Part shown: piece after piece, positions 48,663 to 61,706 of the stretch
Numbering within the stretch: the first letter of the stretch is position 1
Layout of the letters: each line of letters opens with the position of its first letter
From: Druceiella hillmani
Taxonomy: Eukaryota > Arthropoda > Insecta > Lepidoptera > Hepialidae
NCBI GenBank assembly: GCA_039881145.1
Contig: JAYKKI010000138.1
Location: 124,001-188,000 of the forward strand
Direction of reading: 5' to 3'
Length of the DNA: 64,000 nucleotides
Made by a program: the position numbers and the translations under genes
The notes under the pieces: model-generated
Databases searched by the model: none
What the model was told of the DNA's origin: nothing
What the model saw: only the letters and a program-made list of their open reading frames with translations

Positions 48663-51600
48663 ATCCAATTTAAATCGTCCCCATTAGATATTAATAGTTG
48701 CGAAGAATGTAAAATTGTGTTGAGGAAATCTCCAATACGGGCAAACTGGTAGAGGGTGAAGGTTAATTAAATTAAGTTGTAAGGATATTTTTTAATTCAT
48801 AAATAAAATACACTTTTTGTGGATGTATTAGTATCTTATATGAGCAAGTTCCGTATCTTACGTATTATGCAAGCAACTATGTGCTCGTATGATGCTCATT
48901 GTGTATTAAAGTCTTTGAAGGAAAACAATTTTGTTAAAGTCATTCAAAAATGTCGGTATAAAAAATATTTCTTCAGGCTGTGTTAGGAATGGTACCTGCC
49001 AAATTTAGTGTCTGATATGCTGTGAAGACAAATATTAAGAAATTTATTAAGAAACTATATATTGAGATATTATTACTAATAATGATATGAACGTATTTAT
49101 TTGTTTAAAATTAAATTATTGGAACAAAATATTTCGTTTTTTATTTCGAACAATTTCTTTGTAAAATTTTATCCTATATTGCATATATTTCCTTGGAAAA
49201 TTTCAGTATAAACTGTCTCTTTGAGTCATATTTTTAACTAATGCTGAATGTCTTAATCAGTCAAATAATTTAACCAGGCAGAAAAGTTAGCTCAGAATCC
49301 CGTCGATCAACAATTCAAAAAGATTTAAGTTCATAACTAAAACGTAATTCATGTCTCACTCTTGTATTTTTTGGTATCCCGATGAGAAACTGAGATAAAT
49401 ACATATATACAACGTGGTAGGAAACAGAATGTCTAGGAAATCGTATAACAAATAATTCAATTTGGGATAAGAAATAGAAGTAATAACAGTAATGATTCTA
49501 ATCGGGAAACGGCAATTATTTTACGACCAAGCCGATAAGTGTGAAAGTTAAAAGGTAACATAAGAAAAAATTGGGAAAAACGTCTTATTATTAATATTTT
49601 CTTTGAATTTTAAAAGCAATTGTAGGAAAATGTTCAGATTCAATTATATTTGATTTTCTATAATCGACAGAATTTTTGAATGGCGTGCTTTACTTTACTT
49701 AAGCAACTTTGTTAAAATTAAACATTTTAACTGAGAAAATTACCAAGAAAATTGTTGAGCATTGCTCTTCTTTTCATGTTATAATATCATATACTTTAAA
49801 ATAAATATGACAGGGCATTTAACTAAAAAAATTTGTAGACTACAATTCCTTGACTATAGCAAAAGTATTTCCATTAAGTGATTTCTAAAAGAGTTAACAT
49901 CCAAATTCAAGAAAATATTCCTATGATAAGTTCTCATACCTTATACGAATTAGAAGTGACCTTTATGATGGTTAGTGACATGAAAGTTTAAAGTTTGAAT
50001 TGTAGTATTTTTTTTAATGAATAAACTATTTTACCTTGGCTCCATTAAAAATTTATCGTAAATTACCTGTGTATGAAGAAAACTATTTTTTGGAAAAATA
50101 TATTCAATATATTAAATGTGGAATATATTTGAATATAAAATGAATTTGAGTTGATAAAGGAACTAAAGCACCTTAGAATAGAAAATAAATCTGTATTTTC
50201 TCAAAAATTCATTAAAATGAAACGTCTGGTGGAAAACCCACCATACAAAAATTTCATCGAAATAACATTTTTCATTACAAAAATCATCAAAAAAAAATTA
50301 TTATTTAAAAAATTTACCAAAAGAAATAAATAAACTTAAGAAAATTCTCGTCTTACCGGATTCTAAAAGTAAATATCTCAATTTCTACAAATGTAACTTT
50401 AGTAATTTTATTTACAAAAGAACTTTATTCCAATATCATCCAAATATGGAAATAATAATCCCACCAAAATAATCATGAAGTCAACATTTAATACACAAAT
50501 CCAAACGATTAAATGATGGAACTATAGCAACGACAGCAGTGTAACAGTATTTTTTTCCTGCACGCGCATTTGGCCAATGATATTAAAGTACACACCTAAA
50601 ATTCGTTTTTTGATTAGATCTCCAAACCGTTTCTAACATATTTATGAAAAATATCAAGATTGATCTACGTATATAGACGCCTAAATTTCATCTGGTTCGT
50701 ATTCTTTTACTCATTCTCTGTAAAACATATTTTTATAAGAACTTGGAAATGGAAACGATAAGGTTTTTTGAATCTTCAAATATATCCTGACGTACTTGTT
50801 GCAATTAGACAATTAATTTTAATTTAGACAAGCATTTAAAAGCAAAGTATGAATAGAATATACACACATACGTAATATGTAAGTACACGCTTACAGGTTC
50901 CTTTTCTCTTTTATTCATTACCATTTTGCCCTAAAGTAACTTCCTACCCTCATTTTCACGTACCCACTAGATGTTAACGCCATAACATCATGTTTTTGAT
51001 AAAAGTATACAGCGAAGTCTGTAATAAGAGATACATAGAAAAAAAAGATGGTGTCTCTTTGGCCTCATGCTAGGTTCATAGGCTATTTGTTAGAAATATC
51101 AAGCAACACCAACTCCGATTAAACAAGATAAAGCGCTATTTTTTATTTCATAAGAACCCATTATGATGAAGTTTCATACTTCTGCATTAAATGGCAATGT
51201 TTGTTTCTTTATTAACTGAACGTAACCTTATAATTCTTTACCAGATTACACCATTAACTCTGTATAAAAATAAACGTTTTAATTTAATAATGAAATTAAC
51301 TGCCATATTATGACTACACATTAGTTGTAGGGAGCCTTATATGAGGGCACACAATTTTTTTCTTACAAAGGGAGGGCAGGGATTAGTGGTTAAAAACGTC
51401 ACAAAAGATAAACAATGTCACCAAAATATTGTTTTATTTATGCTCTATTACATACAAGTAGTTCTTTTTAATATGACAAGGAATATTGAGTATAATGAGT
51501 CCGATAAAATCACTATGGAATGTAATTTCTTTCTACAAAAAATTAACGCTGAAAATTTTAAATCATATCAGTTTTTCCTTGTTTAATTGTGTCCCCTAAT

Positions 51601-52602
51601 AAACCATGGGAACAACGTTAAGCACAGCAGGGCGTTTCGTTTGAAGTCATGCCTGTACCGGAGCCAAAAGTCTAAAGTGGAGCTATCATTGCAAATAACA
51701 GCATGGTAATCCTATAAGCTATTCAGATAAATTAAAACGAAGAAAAATTTACTGTGCTTAAGAACGCTAAAATATTAGAAAAAAAACAGGATATATTTAT
51801 TGTAGCGGCGCATGTCAAGACGAGGTTAATTCAAACATAATGTGCAGCAATGCAATAAATCTTTGCTCAACCAAAAAGAAAAAAACTCATCTGAAAATGT
51901 CCCACGTTCTTGTCGTACTATTCAGTGCACAATAAAAGGGAGTAAAATACAACACTTTGCTGTATTAATTAACAGTATAAAGTTTGTAATTAATGATAAT
52001 ATAAAAAAGTGTATATTTGAAATTTAACATTGAAGTTTGAAATTGGCGGGTTTTTCCTATTCAGCACGCATTCCATTATTTTACTGTATATTTATAATAT
52101 TTTTAATTACAAGGTTTATATAGAAAATGCGGTCGGAAAAGTTTTTGATACATTTTTTTATAATCTTTTACATAAAGAAAATTACTAGCGTATATTGTTT
52201 AATTTAAAATATTCCTGAAATTTTCAAATGCGAAACATTCCATCAAATTAACTTCAAATAACTATCCCTCTACCCCGATGGCCATTTTACATTTCAACAA
52301 CCATTAACTAATAATAAAATTTCAAATAATATTCCCAGGACAAAACCCTATGAAATTTTCGAACGATACATGTGTATAAAATGTTAAACGATTGGTGCAA
52401 AAATAAAACATACTTCTTCTGATACAAAGATAGTAACATATTTGAGATACCATCTGGAGAAAATCAAGTTCACTATTTAAATGGATTAATAAAGATATAT
52501 TAAGAAAAAATACAAGAAATTAATAGGTAAATACTTAGAGAGTCGCATATGAGAAAACAATAAAAAGAAAGTGCTATTTGAAAATTATATGAGACAGCAT
52601 AA
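48663..52602. other. AT-rich non-coding stretch
   Basis: No gene recognised. A higher-complexity block at about 51590-51720 (AACCATGGGAACAACG, GCAGGGCGTTTCGTTTG, TGCCTGTACCGGAGCC) has no open frame. Short Lys-rich frames at 50151-50333 and 51341-51586 are AT-driven. Confidence 0.5.
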
Positions 52603-53891
52603 TACAGGATGTCCAGTGGCAGATTTCAATATTTGAAAAATGGTAATAAAAAAACTACACCTCTAATACAAAGTAGGTTTATTTTAACTTTATAACAACA
52701 AAAGCGGATTTAATTTTTTAAAAACCACGTTTTCCAAATGGCGGCCATCGAGTCTGACACACTCTTCGAGTCTAGCACGCATGTTTTAAAAAACGCGTTT
52801 GCAGAGCGACTGGGGTAACCTACTGAATTCGGCTCGAATATTTTCTTTAAGTTGTGTCACAGTGCTCGGATTTGTTTTGTAAACAACGGTTTTTAAGTAT
52901 CCCCATAATAAAAAGTCACATGGGCTTAAATCGGGTGGCCACGGTACGGTACCGTTTCGGGATATGTTTTTTTCTGGAAATAACTGCCGCACTGCATTCA
53001 TGGACACATTAGCAGTGTGAGCTGTGGCCCTGTCCTGCTGGAACCATGTGTTTTGGTTAAATAATGGACTATTCTGTAGTACTTCTCTGAAAAAGTCATT
53101 TAACATCTGGGCATATCTCTCCGAATTCACAGTTACAGTTTGGCCACGTTGATTTTCAAAGAAATAAGGCCCTATGATTGCAGATGCAGACATGGCACAC
53201 CAGATTTACTTAAGGCTTATGTAAAGGCTCTTGATGCATTTATCTTGGGTTGTGGACATCCCAGTAACAAAAGTGCCGTTTATTTACATATCCTCGAATG
53301 TCAAAGTGAGCTTCGTCCCTAAAGAATATGTTGCCCATCCGGGTAGCAGTACGAAATCTCAACAACATCACCTCCGCGTAAATGTTTCTTAATTCAAAGT
53401 CAAAATCGTGTAAATCTTGAACAATTTGAATTTTATATGGATGAAACTTGAGCTTTTCTTGCATTATTACCTGTAAAGTTTATTTCGGAATTCCCAATAT
53501 CGTGTACGCAGTGATAAACGGGGATTTTCAACGAGTGAAACCATAACACGCTCGACATTTTCATCCGTGGCTACCAATGGTGTAGGTCCTGGCCTGAGCC
53601 TATTTAATGTTGATCCTGTAGCTCTAAACCTTGCTACCTATGACTGAATGAGATTGATCGATGGTCCATCACGTAATCGACGAATACTGTAACGATTATT
53701 AAATCGACGGCGTGCTACAGACAGCGAAAATTCACTCGAAATGTAGGCCTCGACGGCAAAAGCGCGGTGCTCTCCACTCCACTGTTCCATGACTACTAAA
53801 ACATCCACACCGCTTGCTCTTCTAACGACGCCCTTCTTATGTGTTGCGTTCAGAAACTATGTTTGTTCAAACATTGAAATTTGCCACTGTA
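52603..53891 (-). mobile_element. IS630/Tc1/mariner-type DNA transposon, near full length
   Basis: Terminal inverted repeats are at 52614-52637 and 53866-53889: 24 bases each, two mismatches, starting CAGTGGC. The left side shows an extra TACAGGATGTC before this, and the right end is TACAGTGGC, consistent with a 9-base deletion or insertion at one end. TA dinucleotides border both ends, as expected for TA target duplication. The element is about 1.29 kb, the usual size for this superfamily, and contains one transposase gene reading leftward, now broken. Confidence 0.85.
52690..53790 (-). pseudogene. Tc1/mariner-type transposase, frameshifted
   Basis: The start is ATG at 53790 (MEQWSGEHRAFAVEAY), the typical opening of this insect family, followed by a helix-turn-helix region with GSTLNRLRPGPTP and TDENVERV (about 53540-53620). 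LKFHPYKIQIVQDL (about 53420-53460) leads into the DDE domain. The first catalytic Asp is in FRDEAHFDIRGYVNK (about 53270-53320), the second in WFQQDRATAHT (about 53025-53060), and the third lies in LSPCDFLLWGYLK (about 52885-52925), 38 residues after the second. The frame is broken by a stop in the N-terminal part, two stops before the KFHPY block, two stops after NPR, a frameshift near 53205 and a stop at 52783-52785. Beyond that stop the same frame continues with MRARLEECVRLDGRHLENV to a final stop just below 52690. All three catalytic residues survive, so the decay is fairly recent. Confidence 0.88.
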
Positions 53892-54736
53892 TAATAATGG
53901 AGTTTTTAGAAAGAAGCATTCGAATCAAAACCCGTAGAGTTTGAAAAAACCTTACAAAAAACTAAATCAAATTTTACTAAGCACAATATATTATGTACTG
54001 CATAAAGTAGTATTGGTACATTTTCGTAATATTCTGAAATATTTTCTATTAAATATTCCCTTTATAATTTGATTAAACTTCATGCAATACCACAATACAG
54101 TATCTGGCTTAAATCAAACTTTGACAGTTACTATACACCTATTGTCATCATATTGTAAACACCTCGTTTCTGTGTTTATCAGCTCTAAAGTCTTTTGTAA
54201 TTCAACTACTACGGATTTTAATCATTCTGCCCAAGAACGATAAGTTAAAAGCTTGTGAGGAAAGTTGGTAAATAAATTGCTGATTAGAGAAGTTCTGCTA
54301 CTTAGTGACCGTCATATTTTGGAGGGTTTTATTTTCCCTTCAATCCATGTATGTATATTGGGTTATTTATTGAAGAATACAAACACAAAAGCTACGTGGA
54401 TGTTAATATAAAAACATCGTTAGATTTGCTTTAATTCCATTAGTAGTCTGTGTATATAAAAAAAAAGGTAATTGAGTGAATTCTTTAATTGGAAAATGTT
54501 TCAAAAAGAGTGATTGATTTAGTGTATAGAATGAGAATAGAAGCCAGAAAACCATTTTTTATAATTGTCTATCTCTTTGTCTGCACATTAGTTTGTTCCA
54601 CAATGATACAAAATTTACTGCACGGATTTATATGATTATTCTATTATCATTTCAGTAAACTTTATTCTCATAAAATTCTGAGCGGGAAAAAAGCACAAAA
54701 ATTCCTAATAATTTTTTTTATATTGAAATAAGAAAA
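53892..54736. other. Non-coding stretch
   Basis: At 54540-54680 text such as TTACTGCACGGATTTATATG resembles the interior of non-autonomous insect transposons, leading into the Helitron-like structure at 54737. No gene. Confidence 0.4.
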
Positions 54737-54880
54737 AAAAGTCACTAGCGGCCGCTATTGTACACTAGCTGTCCCGGCGCGATGTGGAATTCCACGTGAA
54801 CGAAGTCGCGCCGGGACAGCTAGTGTAGAATAAATTACGTAACTTAAATCAGAAAGATGACGACCGCTAGCGACTTATTT
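54737..54880. mobile_element. Nested palindrome of Helitron-like termini
   Basis: The inner arms 54761-54782 and 54806-54827 are perfect 22-base reverse complements. Each ends outward in CTAGTGTA and reads inward GCTGTCCCGGCGCGA, the style of Helitron 3' ends (CGCCGGGACAGCTAGT). The 23-base loop contains the perfect palindrome GTGGAATTCCAC (54784-54795). A second, outer inverted repeat (AAGTCACTAGCGGCCG near 54739-54754; CGACCGCTAGCGACTT near 54861-54876) also carries CTAGC and matches at 14 of 16. The 144-base structure is far richer in GC than its surroundings. It may be two Helitron ends inserted head to head, or the end of a Helentron-like element with paired terminal repeats. Confidence 0.7.
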
Positions 54881-56529
54881 CTCTGACAGGGGAAAATATT
54901 TTTTGAAATCTCTCAAGATTAGAACGGTTTCGACGGCGTGTAAGTACTATTGATTAGTAACAGTTAAACTAACTGTTTCGGTAGTATATAAAAGAGGTAC
55001 AAATAAAGCAAATATGTTATTCAATTATGAAAAATATTATTGTAGTTTTTTAAAATACCACATGTTAATAAATATAAATTTGAAGGTTTTATGCATTGTA
55101 TGATATATTACTTATAAATAAGATAACTTAATTCTGTTCTTTTTTACCCAAAATGTCACAGCCTACATTGAAGATCTTGTAAAAAATATTTCTAAAGGGA
55201 ATACTGCGACTCAACCTCTTGATATTGTTTCCCGATTATGCCAATTTCTAGTATTTTTGAAATATGTCACGAAATTTATTAAAGCACAAATTTTGGTTTT
55301 TAAATGCTATTGGAGCGAGCAAACAAAAAATTGATTTTCTTGATTTTTCGAGCACCCACTGTACAAAATCCGATCTTCAAACCATTTCATTTTATAATTA
55401 GTTTAGTGTAAGATTATTAGAATATTAATATAGAAAAGTTTTCTTAAATTAGGGGGATATGAAAGAAATTTCCACACCCGCCCTGCCTTCGCATGGGTAA
55501 AAATTATATGATGATGATCTTTTGATAAATATTTTTTTCTTTCATGAACATAGTCTCTGTTTTATTTTAATTAACAAAAGTATATATATATATATTAGTA
55601 AAAAGCCAACGAATTCCTACTCTGGAAGTATATCGAGGTAACTTAATTTGTTCTACGTTACCAATGGTTTTCAAATTATTATAAATTTAGGCCCATAATA
55701 TTTCGCAGAACAAAATTTACCTAATATGTATGCAGTGTACATACAAGCTGTGCTCTAAGTACATGCAAATTTCGATCTAATTTCGCCCCTGCTTATATAA
55801 ATATATAATTGAAATACAGAGCTAATGTTATTTCTATATAACTATATAGACAATATCATTTAGGACTGGAAACTTAATGCGTGAGACGCGTTTATTGAGT
55901 TTCCAGGTGTGTCCACTTTTATAATTTATTGATATTCGCACTCAATAACTGACCCATAAATCATTAAACTTATCAACCACTTCTAATTTAATTAGAATCT
56001 TGAGATATATACTATAGTTAGTGTAGTAAGATAAAAGAAACCGAAACATAGAAATATTGTGCAGTTTGCATTAAGGCCTGAAAATTGGAATAAAAGTCGG
56101 GGATTTTTTTTAGACTTTGCGAGGAGGTGCATTGGTAATTTTGTTCATATTACATCTTAAGAAGCTAGAATTACAAAACATATAATGACTTATATTTTAT
56201 TATTTATTCCACGTAATTAAATAAAATTATTTATTAAATAATCTATCACTTCAGACTTTACGGAAACATAAAAAGTTATCATTTACACTGAAACATAAAG
56301 GTATATAGAGAAAGTGCAAGTCTCAAATTCTGGAAATCATTTTCTCACGAGTTCACTAATTTTGTCAGCTTAGATGAAACCCAAAAATGTAACCATGGTT
56401 AACAGTTTACTAAAATTCTCAAAACTAAGAAGTCCCTCTCATCAGCAACAAAAGACTCGTAATCCCACAATCATTTGCCATACTTTCACCTCTGTTACTG
56501 CCAAAATAATATCTTGGAATTCTGCAGTA
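54881..56529. other. Non-coding stretch with a Helitron-like end
   Basis: Except for the possible terminus at 55470-55496, this is AT-rich with no gene. A short AT run lies at about 55580-55598. Confidence 0.45.
55470..55496 (-). repeat. Decayed Helitron-like 3' terminus
   Basis: CACACCCGCCCTGCCTTCGC followed by ATGGG (plus strand) parallels GCGCCTCATCCCGGCTTCGC followed by ACGGG in the Helitron at 28821. The hairpin arms CCC/GGG around the TTCGCA loop are recognisable. The CTAG end has been lost. Confidence 0.4.
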
Positions 56530-56805
56530 TCCCTATTCACTTACGACGACTCATAAAAGGCTTTATTTCAGACCCTTTTTTCGATCGCTAAGCACTCTTA
56601 TAAATACGCTTCTCTTTAATCCACATTCACGCGCATTAAAGCAATTATGACCCACATTGGACGGTAAAAAACGAGGTTCTCGTGTGTTTTCATAACGCAT
56701 GAGTAGTTTTAAAACTGCCGGTTTACGATACTCAGCGGCCTACTAATTTTGTTTTTTATGTTTGGGATGCTCGTTAATGTTTAATGTATGAGTGGCTGGA
56801 GATTG
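56530..56805 (+). repeat. Dispersed repeat pair, member 1
   Basis: Aligns collinearly with 62680-62935. Shared landmarks are CAATTATGACCC/CAATTACGACCC; GAATAGTTTTA-like text (GAGTAGTTTTAAAACTGCC, GAATAGTTTTAGGACTCC); CTAATTTTGTTTTTTATGTT versus TTAATTTTGTTTTTATATTT; then TTTGGGATGCTCGTTAATGT versus TTTGGGAAGTTTGTTAATGT; and GAGTGGCTGGAG versus GAGCGGCTGGAG. No terminal repeats and no open frame. Confidence 0.8.
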
Positions 56806-58433
56806 GCTCTGGATTATTAGGTATCTTAGCCCAAAACATATAGAATTGAAATTCACGTGAGCTGGGCAAGGGCTTCGTTGTAGCGTCGTAGCAACAAGTG
56901 AAGAGTTTTGATTTAATAAATTTGGAATTCAAAAATTTACCTTCAAATACTGAGACGTGATGTCCTGTATATCTCAAAGCTCAATATTGATATTCCTTTG
57001 TTCCAACGTCTTATAACGCGGTATAGTGTTTTATTTACTCGTACTAATATTAGCGCGAAATTTACACGCTACGCAGAACAAGACGAGAGCAAGACAAGCC
57101 ATTGTGGTGTCAATCGAAAACCGTTTCAAGCTCTCGAAGCACGACATCAAAACTGTGCTGCAAGGAGCGCCTCACTTGTTCAGATCGTTTTAGATCACTA
57201 TACGCCAAGAAATAGTAATGTTATTTGCGTTCAAAAATGTTTATCATTTCATTACAAGACGGTCCGAGGAGGCATTGTCACACATAACTCTCGATCCTGT
57301 TAGCAAGAAAGAGCCACGCCCGATTTTTTTAATTTACTTCTCACGAAAGTTTTTCTAACGAAATTTCATATTTTTGCTAATTAAATTATTTGTTAGATTT
57401 GTCTTACACTATGTGAAAATATGTCAAATTATCAAAAGATTACGTATAAAATGGGTTTCTATCTAGAATAAAATATTAAATAATTTTTATTGAGTATTGA
57501 ATAAAAAATTTAACCGTTTTTATCTTGAAAAAAGTAATTTTTTTTTAAAATTTATGTTCTAAATTGAATTTAGGCCTCAAGTATTACATACAAAAGTTTA
57601 GTGGAAACCTATGTCCATAAATGTAAACCCTAATGATGAATCAACTTTACATTGCTTTTATAAACTAGATAGTAACTACGAATGGTTTATTCAACATATA
57701 GCTTCTGAAAACGTGAAAATGACACTGAACATTTTCTGTGGACAATTTAATTCGTCATATTAATCTGAGAAGTGCGAAAGTTTAGATACATTTTTATATT
57801 TGATAACGTAAGTAAACATGAAGAATATTTTTTTAAGACAAATATTAAACCGGGTATTTACGAGCAGAATTTACAATGTTAGATTTCTGTACATACTCAG
57901 GCTAATATAAACATTTGAGGGTACCTATTATTTTTAATAAACGGATTAAAAATGTTATTTGTAATTAACACGTATGAACCTACTACTAATATACTTTTTG
58001 CGGGAGTAGACCTAAAATGAATCTTTAAAAAACATTCGTTGGAACGGACAAATGGCGATGGTAGGTCCATCATCGTAGTTCGTGAGTGTCTGACGCGCAT
58101 TAACCGTATCCTTAATGGTTATCACATCGGAGTATGTTTTCAAGTACAATTATTTGGAATATCGGTCTATAAGACATTATTAATAATTTTATTTATTTAC
58201 AGGTCCATATACATTGACCGCCATTTAATCGTAACTAGATTGGTTCGGGATTACGTATTAGTAATCGTGTAAATAATAATCCATGGTAAATTATCAAACA
58301 CCGGTTTAAACATACAATTAAATTATTTTGAAGCACCTAAAATATATCTGCGAACATACCAGTTAGTTAATTGGCATTCGATCATTTTGGCTTTATTTTT
58401 AAATGTCCCAAATTAGACCGAGTTCATTCATTT
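56806..58433. other. Non-coding stretch with two GC-richer patches
   Basis: At 57000-57300 a 101-residue plus-strand frame of balanced composition has no domain I recognise. At 58030-58130 there is a CpG-containing patch (ACAAATGGCGATGGTAGG, GTCTGACGCGCATTAACC). Either could be an old mobile scrap or conserved non-coding DNA. Confidence 0.4.
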
Positions 58434-58434
58434 G

Positions 58435-58476
<42 letters not shown>

Positions 58477-58522
58477 GTGTGTATATATATATATATATAT
58501 ACACACATTTATGTATATATAC

Positions 58523-58553
<31 letters not shown>

Positions 58554-58558
58554 TATAC
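58434..58558. repeat. AT microsatellite with ACAC interruptions
   Basis: About 125 bases of alternating AT with GTGTGTATA and ACACACAT breaks. It produces a Tyr-Ile frame only. Confidence 0.97.
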
Positions 58559-59159
58559 ACGATATTAATACGGTAATTTCAATAAAATTAACCTTAATTT
58601 AACAAAATTTGACAGAAACCTACTTTACGTATTCCTTGATGCAATTCACTAATTCTATCGTGGGCAAGGGTAATAACATAGATCCGTCTTATTTTTAGTA
58701 ACTATTCATGATCTGTAATTAGAAGTCAAAACTGTGAAATATCTGATGGGTACCGACGATTTTTTTGAATATTTGATTTATTTCGTGGTATAAATAATTA
58801 TAACCATTGTTAGATACTTTACAGGGACGTTAACTAAGTTATATAATGAAGTCCGAAAAACAAGCTTCATTTTAATATAAGTAAGTGCTCAGTGGTGAAC
58901 TCTTCTTGTTTCCAAACTCTGAGCACGTAACTATACACGTTAGTTACACTTATTTTACACGTGTTTGTAACGTTCGAAGCCGTGATGTAGTTGTGGATAA
59001 TCAGCTCTTATTGCACGATAATATTATTGAAAATTTGGAAGTCTGCAATTGAATCAGTCGGTAAGCTAAAAATTTAGGAAGAATTTAAAAATTTGGTCTC
59101 CACATAAAACAACTTAAGTTTTTATGTTGACGAAAATACAAAAAATATCTATATGATTT
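58559..59159. other. AT-rich non-coding stretch, nothing recognised
   Basis: No open frame or repeat noticed. Confidence 0.5.
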
Positions 59160-59560
59160 GTAATAACTTCTATTTAATTTTATTACATACACCGTAAAGT
59201 TTGCATTGTATAACGTCACATAATAACAACAATTGAATTTATTACCCTCACTAAAATACTGATATATTGTATAACTCTCGGAAATATAATAAAACCTACA
59301 CTGCGCCCCTGCAATAAACTCACTTACTTAAGGAATGGAATAATCCGCACAAACCAGGCTTTCGCTATTGTTTGAAACATATAAATGCTGTTGGTTGTTC
59401 CTAAGAGTTAATCTTTGCTAATATCCCACCTGAAGATGTAATACAACGAAACATAGGTCGTGGTAAAGAAATTAAAGAAAGTAGAAATAATAATACATCA
59501 CGTAGTTTCATTTAATTGTGAATAATGAATTTCTACAAAATTTACGCCAAATATATTCAA
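59160..59560 (+). repeat. Penelope-like terminal repeat, longest copy
   Basis: Carries both the ~265-base upstream part shared with 19770-20035 and the complete outer end CGCCAAATATATTCAA (ends 59560). It is therefore the best single guide to the full unit, about 400 bases. In the ribozyme part (59425-59464) the core CUGAAGA and GAAA and the GUC-GUGG site are kept. A 3-base loss shortens stem II (UGU-AAU-ACAAC), and stem III has one mismatch. Confidence 0.88.
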
Positions 59561-61706
59561 TATTGTAAAAATTAAATTATTTTAAGCCTGTATTCATTAA
59601 ATAAATTGGGTGCAGTGTTTTATCACAGAAAATTTCCCGAAAAATCAGTTAAGAGCTCATCGTAGTGTGTTATTTTGGCTTATGAAACGACAAGAATTTC
59701 AACGTAAAATGCGTTCAATATATTTCATATTAAATTGATTAAATTCTATTATCAAAGTTTAACATAAAGCGATTTTGATTATTTGATTACGATTAACATT
59801 GTGCATTGATGCTCGATGCAAAGGGGAGAAAAAATTATTTGAAATACGGTCAAACCCTATTATCGGCATCTTCTTATCGAAATTTGTACTTTATCCGTAT
59901 CTAACTCTAGAATCAGAATAAAATAAATATTGGAAGTGACATTAACTTAATATCACTCGACAATTTATAAAAATATGTAGAGAAATAACCAAATGCTTCT
60001 TTCCTAAACACCGTTATTCGACTTTAGCTACACAATATTTATAATGTTTATATACCTTAGTTATATACGATTAAGTGGAGGGTAAATGTCAAAGATAATA
60101 TTTAAATTAGCAAATTGTATATATTCGAGAAAAATGTAATGTCGATTCAATTGGTGTATTTTAAAGCAGAAAATAATTCAATTGACGCAAAACGAATTAA
60201 GATGGTTTGTAATTAAAAGGCAAAATGAATAAGATATTATGGTAAGCAAGGAATTATAAATGCATATTCAAATACTAATGGAGATATTTTTAGTAACAGC
60301 AGAAAAACACACAAAGATCCATAAAATTGAAATCTTTGTAAAATATGACAAGTCGTAGAAAAAGATGATATGAATCAAGAGAGCAGAATGTGAACAATTG
60401 TGAGAATCGTTTATAATATAGGAATTTGAAACGATTTTTTTTCTACCTTTTTGTGTAATTAATTTTATTTCAACGGGGTTAAGCGCCAGTCATTTCCGAC
60501 AGAGTTATAAAAATTTGCGACGTAGATAACCCAGCAAAAATAGGAATAGCGTGCTATGCTGAGATTAAATGTTACTAGGAAAAACTGTCAATTGACATCT
60601 CTTGATCATGAAGTATAGAAAATTTTATAGATTTGCTAACGGCGCAGTCAGCATATCCTGTACTTTCAGCGTAATGTAAGGAATATTTTATGTATTTTCC
60701 TAGTTTGTCGCTTTGAAAATCTTCTTATTTTACTTAACTTCTTACATTACTTTCTTCATTCTACAAATATTTCTACACGGTTCATGTTTCACAAGTCGCA
60801 TTCTTCCATAACGCATTTGTATTCGCAGTTTTCCAGTACACAATATATTTTATACTTGGTACCTTGATCGGCTCGAAGCGAATGCTTCTTCTCTAGGAAT
60901 ATATCCATCATATGTATTTGTACATTAAAGACGAATAAATAAATAAAAAAGTTTAAGCTATACACACAGCGCCTTGTTCCGAAAGTATATTTTTGAACGG
61001 ATATAGTGAAATTTGAATTTTTAATTTTTTTTCATTCTTCATAGGTAAATTACAAAATAAATTACCATGACTTGTAACTAAATTACTTCGATATCGAGGA
61101 AAGTTCAAATATTTTGCTGCATTTTATATTTATTTTGAATTAGTAATTTTAATGAAACGAAATTTTCAAATCGTACAATATTGTTTTGCCATCGTAGTGC
61201 TAACTTTTTAAACATAGCTCTCTTAAACTCGTTTGAAAATTCTCCCCTAAAATAAATTTTCCTTAGAATTCAACGAAACAGCGATCCATCCCTGACAAAA
61301 CTTTATCTTTATAATTAACTCACTTAACTTTACGTGTAAGGACTCTACTTAAATCCTTTCAATTTTGAAAGGAAAACGTTTAAAATGCCAAGCTGATATT
61401 GAACAATGAAAACAATTTTAATTGCGAAAATGATGCGCTTCAAGTGACGCAAATGTAAAGAAAATCACTTATCCTGAATAGTTAAGGAGTTTGGAAATAT
61501 TTTTTCGGGAAAAAACGCATTTTAGAGAATTGTTACAAATAAGGGAGACACAACTAAATTAATCCAATTCATGTATTTATTATGAGAATTTTTCAAATGA
61601 ATCTTTTAAATGATTCGTGAGGAAAATTATTTTTCTAGATGCTTTATAAAACTCGCCGTGCACATTTCAAGTTAAACTTATATAACGCATAATTGATCAT
61701 ATCGTA
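59561..61706. other. AT-rich non-coding stretch, nothing recognised
   Basis: Only short chance frames. A slightly GC-richer patch at 60470-60570 (GGGGTTAAGCGCCAGTC) has no coding sign. Confidence 0.5.

Noticed and set aside
57000..57303. 101-residue plus-strand frame with balanced composition
   Set aside because: No domain, signal or repeat similarity recognised. It may be an old mobile scrap, but I cannot support a gene.
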